Assembly (NCBI GenBank): GCA_020247085.1
Contig: JADCJJ010000005.1
Coordinates: 1-36,073 of the forward strand
Direction: 5' to 3'
From: Myxococcaceae bacterium
Lineage (GTDB): Bacteria; Myxococcota; Myxococcia; Myxococcales; Myxococcaceae
Length of the DNA: 36,073 bases
The notes beneath the pieces are model-generated. The model was not told the DNA's origin and made no database searches. It saw only the letters and a program-made list of their open reading frames with translations. The position numbers and the translations under genes were made by a program. Positions 34,355 through 36,073 of the stretch are shown piece by piece (position 1 is the stretch's first letter; every line of letters starts with the position of its first letter).

Positions 34355-36046
34355 ATGACGCTCGTGACGTGGCTGCTGCTCAGCCTCGCGGTGGCGCAGA
34401 CCGGCCTGCCCGCGCCCATGGACGGGGGGTCCGAGGCGGCGCCGGGCGACGCGGGACTCGACGAGGGCCCGCTGCTGTGCGGGGGCGTCACGCTGTCGAA
34501 GCCGCCCTTCCCCGTGCACTTCGAGGGGAACCTGGTGCTGGCCGACGAGGTGTACCGGGCGGTGCTCGACGTTCCGCCGGGGTCGCTCGCGGAGCCCGAG
34601 ACGGCGCAGCTCGTCGCCGACCAGGTGCAGCGCTTCCTGCTGAAGAGCGGGTACGAGTTGGCCCGGGTGCGCGTCACGCTCAACGAGGGCGGCCTCACGG
34701 TGCGGGTCGACGAGGGGCGCCTCGAGAAGGTGGTGTTCCGCGGGCGCTTCACGCTGCCGATGCTGCGCTTCAAGGTGGCGCTCGACCTCCCGAAGGAGGT
34801 CTTCAACCGGCCCCAGCTGGAGCGCGAGGTGGCGCGGCGCTCGAAGGAGCTCGGCATCGCGCCGCCCACGTGGGAGCTGGTCGAGACGGAGGAGGTCCGC
34901 CACGAGGGCGTGCAGGTGAGCGAGACCCCAGAGCTCGTCATCGCCGGGCGCGCCCTCATTCGCCCGCAGCAGCGCTTCGAGCTGCACTTCACCTTCGGCG
35001 AGCCGGCCTGGAGCACCGGCCCCGGCGTCGACGTGCGCACGAGCTGGATGGACGGGCTCGAGCTGGGGCTCTCCTATCAGTCGCGCGGCCTGGCGTTCGA
35101 GGGGGACCGCTGGCGGGTCGCGCTCACCGGCGGGCTCGGCCTGCGCAACGACCTGCCGCAGAGCAACGTCTACGTCTTCCCCTCGCGCGTCATCGCCGAC
35201 GCCCTCTGGTCCTCGCCGTCCATCGACGACAGCGGCACCTCGCGCGCGCTGCTGTCGCTGCACACCGAGGGCATCGCGCGGCAGCGGCGCGACTTCGGGC
35301 TCGAGAACTTCCTCGCGCTGCGCACCGAGCTGTCGGCGAGCCTCTCGGTGCGGCCCACGGCCGGGGTGAGCCTGTCGGGCGGCGCGGGGCTGCAGTACTT
35401 CCTGGTCACGGGGCTGCGCGAGGCGCTCGGGGCGCCCCCGCCCGAGCTGCCGCCCTTCGCCTTCGGCGCGGCCGCCACGGACCCGACGCGCCTGCGGCAC
35501 TTCGTCGAGGCGCGGCTCGACCTCGTCTTCTTCGACGGCGACTCACGGCACGACCGCCGGCACTCGCTCTTCGTCGAGGGGCGGCTGGCGGCGAGCCTCA
35601 CCCGCTTCGACCTGCCCCCCTTCGCCGAGGCGCGGCTGGGCTACCAGGTCGTGGTGCCCGTCGGGTGGCATGACGTCTGGGTGCGCGCGAAGGGCACGTG
35701 GATGAGCGGAGACGTCGTGTTCCCCTTCGAGGAGGTGCTGGGCGAGCACCTGCCGGCGGTGTTCGGCGACGTCTGGGTGCAGAAGGCCGCGGGCGTGCGC
35801 GCCGAGTTCCGCTACAGCCTCGCGCGAGACATCTTCAAGGTGGGGGTCTTCGCCAACGGCCTCGTCTTCGGCGAAGAAGACCGCCGCTCCGGCACCACCA
35901 CGCCCCGCGCCGGCGGCGGCGTCGGCCCCTCGGCGCACCTGCTCGTCGAGGGCATCTTCCAGGTCGACCTGTTCCTCAACTTCGCGCTCCTGTCGAACGG
36001 CCGCTTCTCGACAGGCCTGCTGGTGTGGCTCAACAAGGTGTTCTGA
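34355..36046 (+). CDS. POTRA-containing outer-membrane beta-barrel protein (Omp85/BamA-TamA-like)
   Basis: 563 residues from ATG 34355, with a signal peptide MTLVTWLLLSLAVAQ. A POTRA-like domain covers about 52-130: VHFEGNLVLADEVYRAVLDV, then helix LVADQVQRFLLKSGYELARV, then strands LTVRVDEGRLEKVVFRG. A second POTRA-like stretch may follow at 131-190. The rest (about 195-563) is rich in beta strands and ends VWLNKVF, the aromatic C-terminus recognised by the BAM machinery. Omp85 proteins insert or secrete outer-membrane and surface proteins. This one is shorter than BamA (five POTRAs) and closer in size to TpsB/ShlB transporters or small TamA-like proteins, but no TpsA partner is seen nearby. 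The substrate is unknown. Confidence 0.8.
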   Translation: MTLVTWLLLSLAVAQTGLPAPMDGGSEAAPGDAGLDEGPLLCGGVTLSKPPFPVHFEGNLVLADEVYRAVLDVPPGSLAEPETAQLVADQVQRFLLKSGYELARVRVTLNEGGLTVRVDEGRLEKVVFRGRFTLPMLRFKVALDLPKEVFNRPQLEREVARRSKELGIAPPTWELVETEEVRHEGVQVSETPELVIAGRALIRPQQRFELHFTFGEPAWSTGPGVDVRTSWMDGLELGLSYQSRGLAFEGDRWRVALTGGLGLRNDLPQSNVYVFPSRVIADALWSSPSIDDSGTSRALLSLHTEGIARQRRDFGLENFLALRTELSASLSVRPTAGVSLSGGAGLQYFLVTGLREALGAPPPELPPFAFGAAATDPTRLRHFVEARLDLVFFDGDSRHDRRHSLFVEGRLAASLTRFDLPPFAEARLGYQVVVPVGWHDVWVRAKGTWMSGDVVFPFEEVLGEHLPAVFGDVWVQKAAGVRAEFRYSLARDIFKVGVFANGLVFGEEDRRSGTTTPRAGGGVGPSAHLLVEGIFQVDLFLNFALLSNGRFSTGLLVWLNKVF

Positions 36047-36073
36047 CGGGTGCTCCTCGCTTGGGCTCCGCGA

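Noticed and set aside
30345-35040. Two long minus-strand open frames (971 and 1483 codons) opposite the scaffold, def and POTRA genes
   Set aside because: Ser/Ala/Arg- or Arg/Gly/Leu-rich shadow translations lying across three well-supported plus-strand genes.

Overview
The window is very GC-rich, densely coded DNA. It looks like Myxococcota (the former deltaproteobacterial myxobacteria and relatives). Support comes from very large TPR proteins, a receiver / coiled-coil / DUF4388 / J-domain fusion of a kind I associate with that phylum, frequent GTG starts, a near-consensus sigma-54 promoter, and many exported proteins with Pro/Ala-rich linkers. No rRNA, tRNA, CRISPR array, insertion sequence or phage module is visible. 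The genus cannot be fixed from the sequence alone.

Left part (1-4.3 kb). Tandem 90-bp repeats run in from the left edge. They lie downstream of a long RluA-type pseudouridine synthase gene (minus strand). Across a 541-bp gap lie an ECF-type sigma factor and a minimal zinc-finger membrane anti-sigma factor (GTGA overlap), then thymidylate kinase. Thymidylate kinase converges on and overlaps the end of the next operon.

4.3-15.75 kb (minus strand). Four genes are joined by 4-base or similar stop/start overlaps and are read in this order: a 3178-residue TPR protein, a small Cys-rich lipoprotein, QueC (preQ0 synthase) and a VanX/DdpX-type D-Ala-D-Ala dipeptidase. This arrangement predicts translational coupling.

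15.75-21 kb (plus strand). A sigma-54-type -24/-12 site sits just upstream of a papain-like cysteine peptidase candidate with a Gly/Ala-rich hydrophobic C-terminal half, which ends in a probable terminator. YjbQ-family and PaaI-like thioesterase genes follow, then a TonB-dependent receptor whose N-terminus carries a TPR-like segment and PEGA-like repeats.

21-27 kb. Two ABC-2 type permeases (minus strand) have no ATPase in this window. They are followed by a roughly 1-kb gene-poor stretch with a 106-bp tandem duplication and a 17-bp perfect palindrome. Next come an exported protein with 16-residue repeats, and a minus-strand pair: a PorV/UPF0164-like outer-membrane protein and a PanE-like reductase.

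27-36 kb (plus strand). A LolA-like exported protein, primosomal helicase PriA, the receiver/DUF4388/J-like fusion, peptide deformylase and a POTRA/beta-barrel outer-membrane protein complete the window.

Housekeeping genes (tmk, queC, priA, def, rluA-like) are mixed with poorly known envelope proteins. The strongest leads are the sigma-54-controlled cysteine peptidase, the coupled TPR-lipoprotein-QueC-dipeptidase operon, the TPR-PEGA-TonB receptor fusion and the degenerate receiver/J scaffold.
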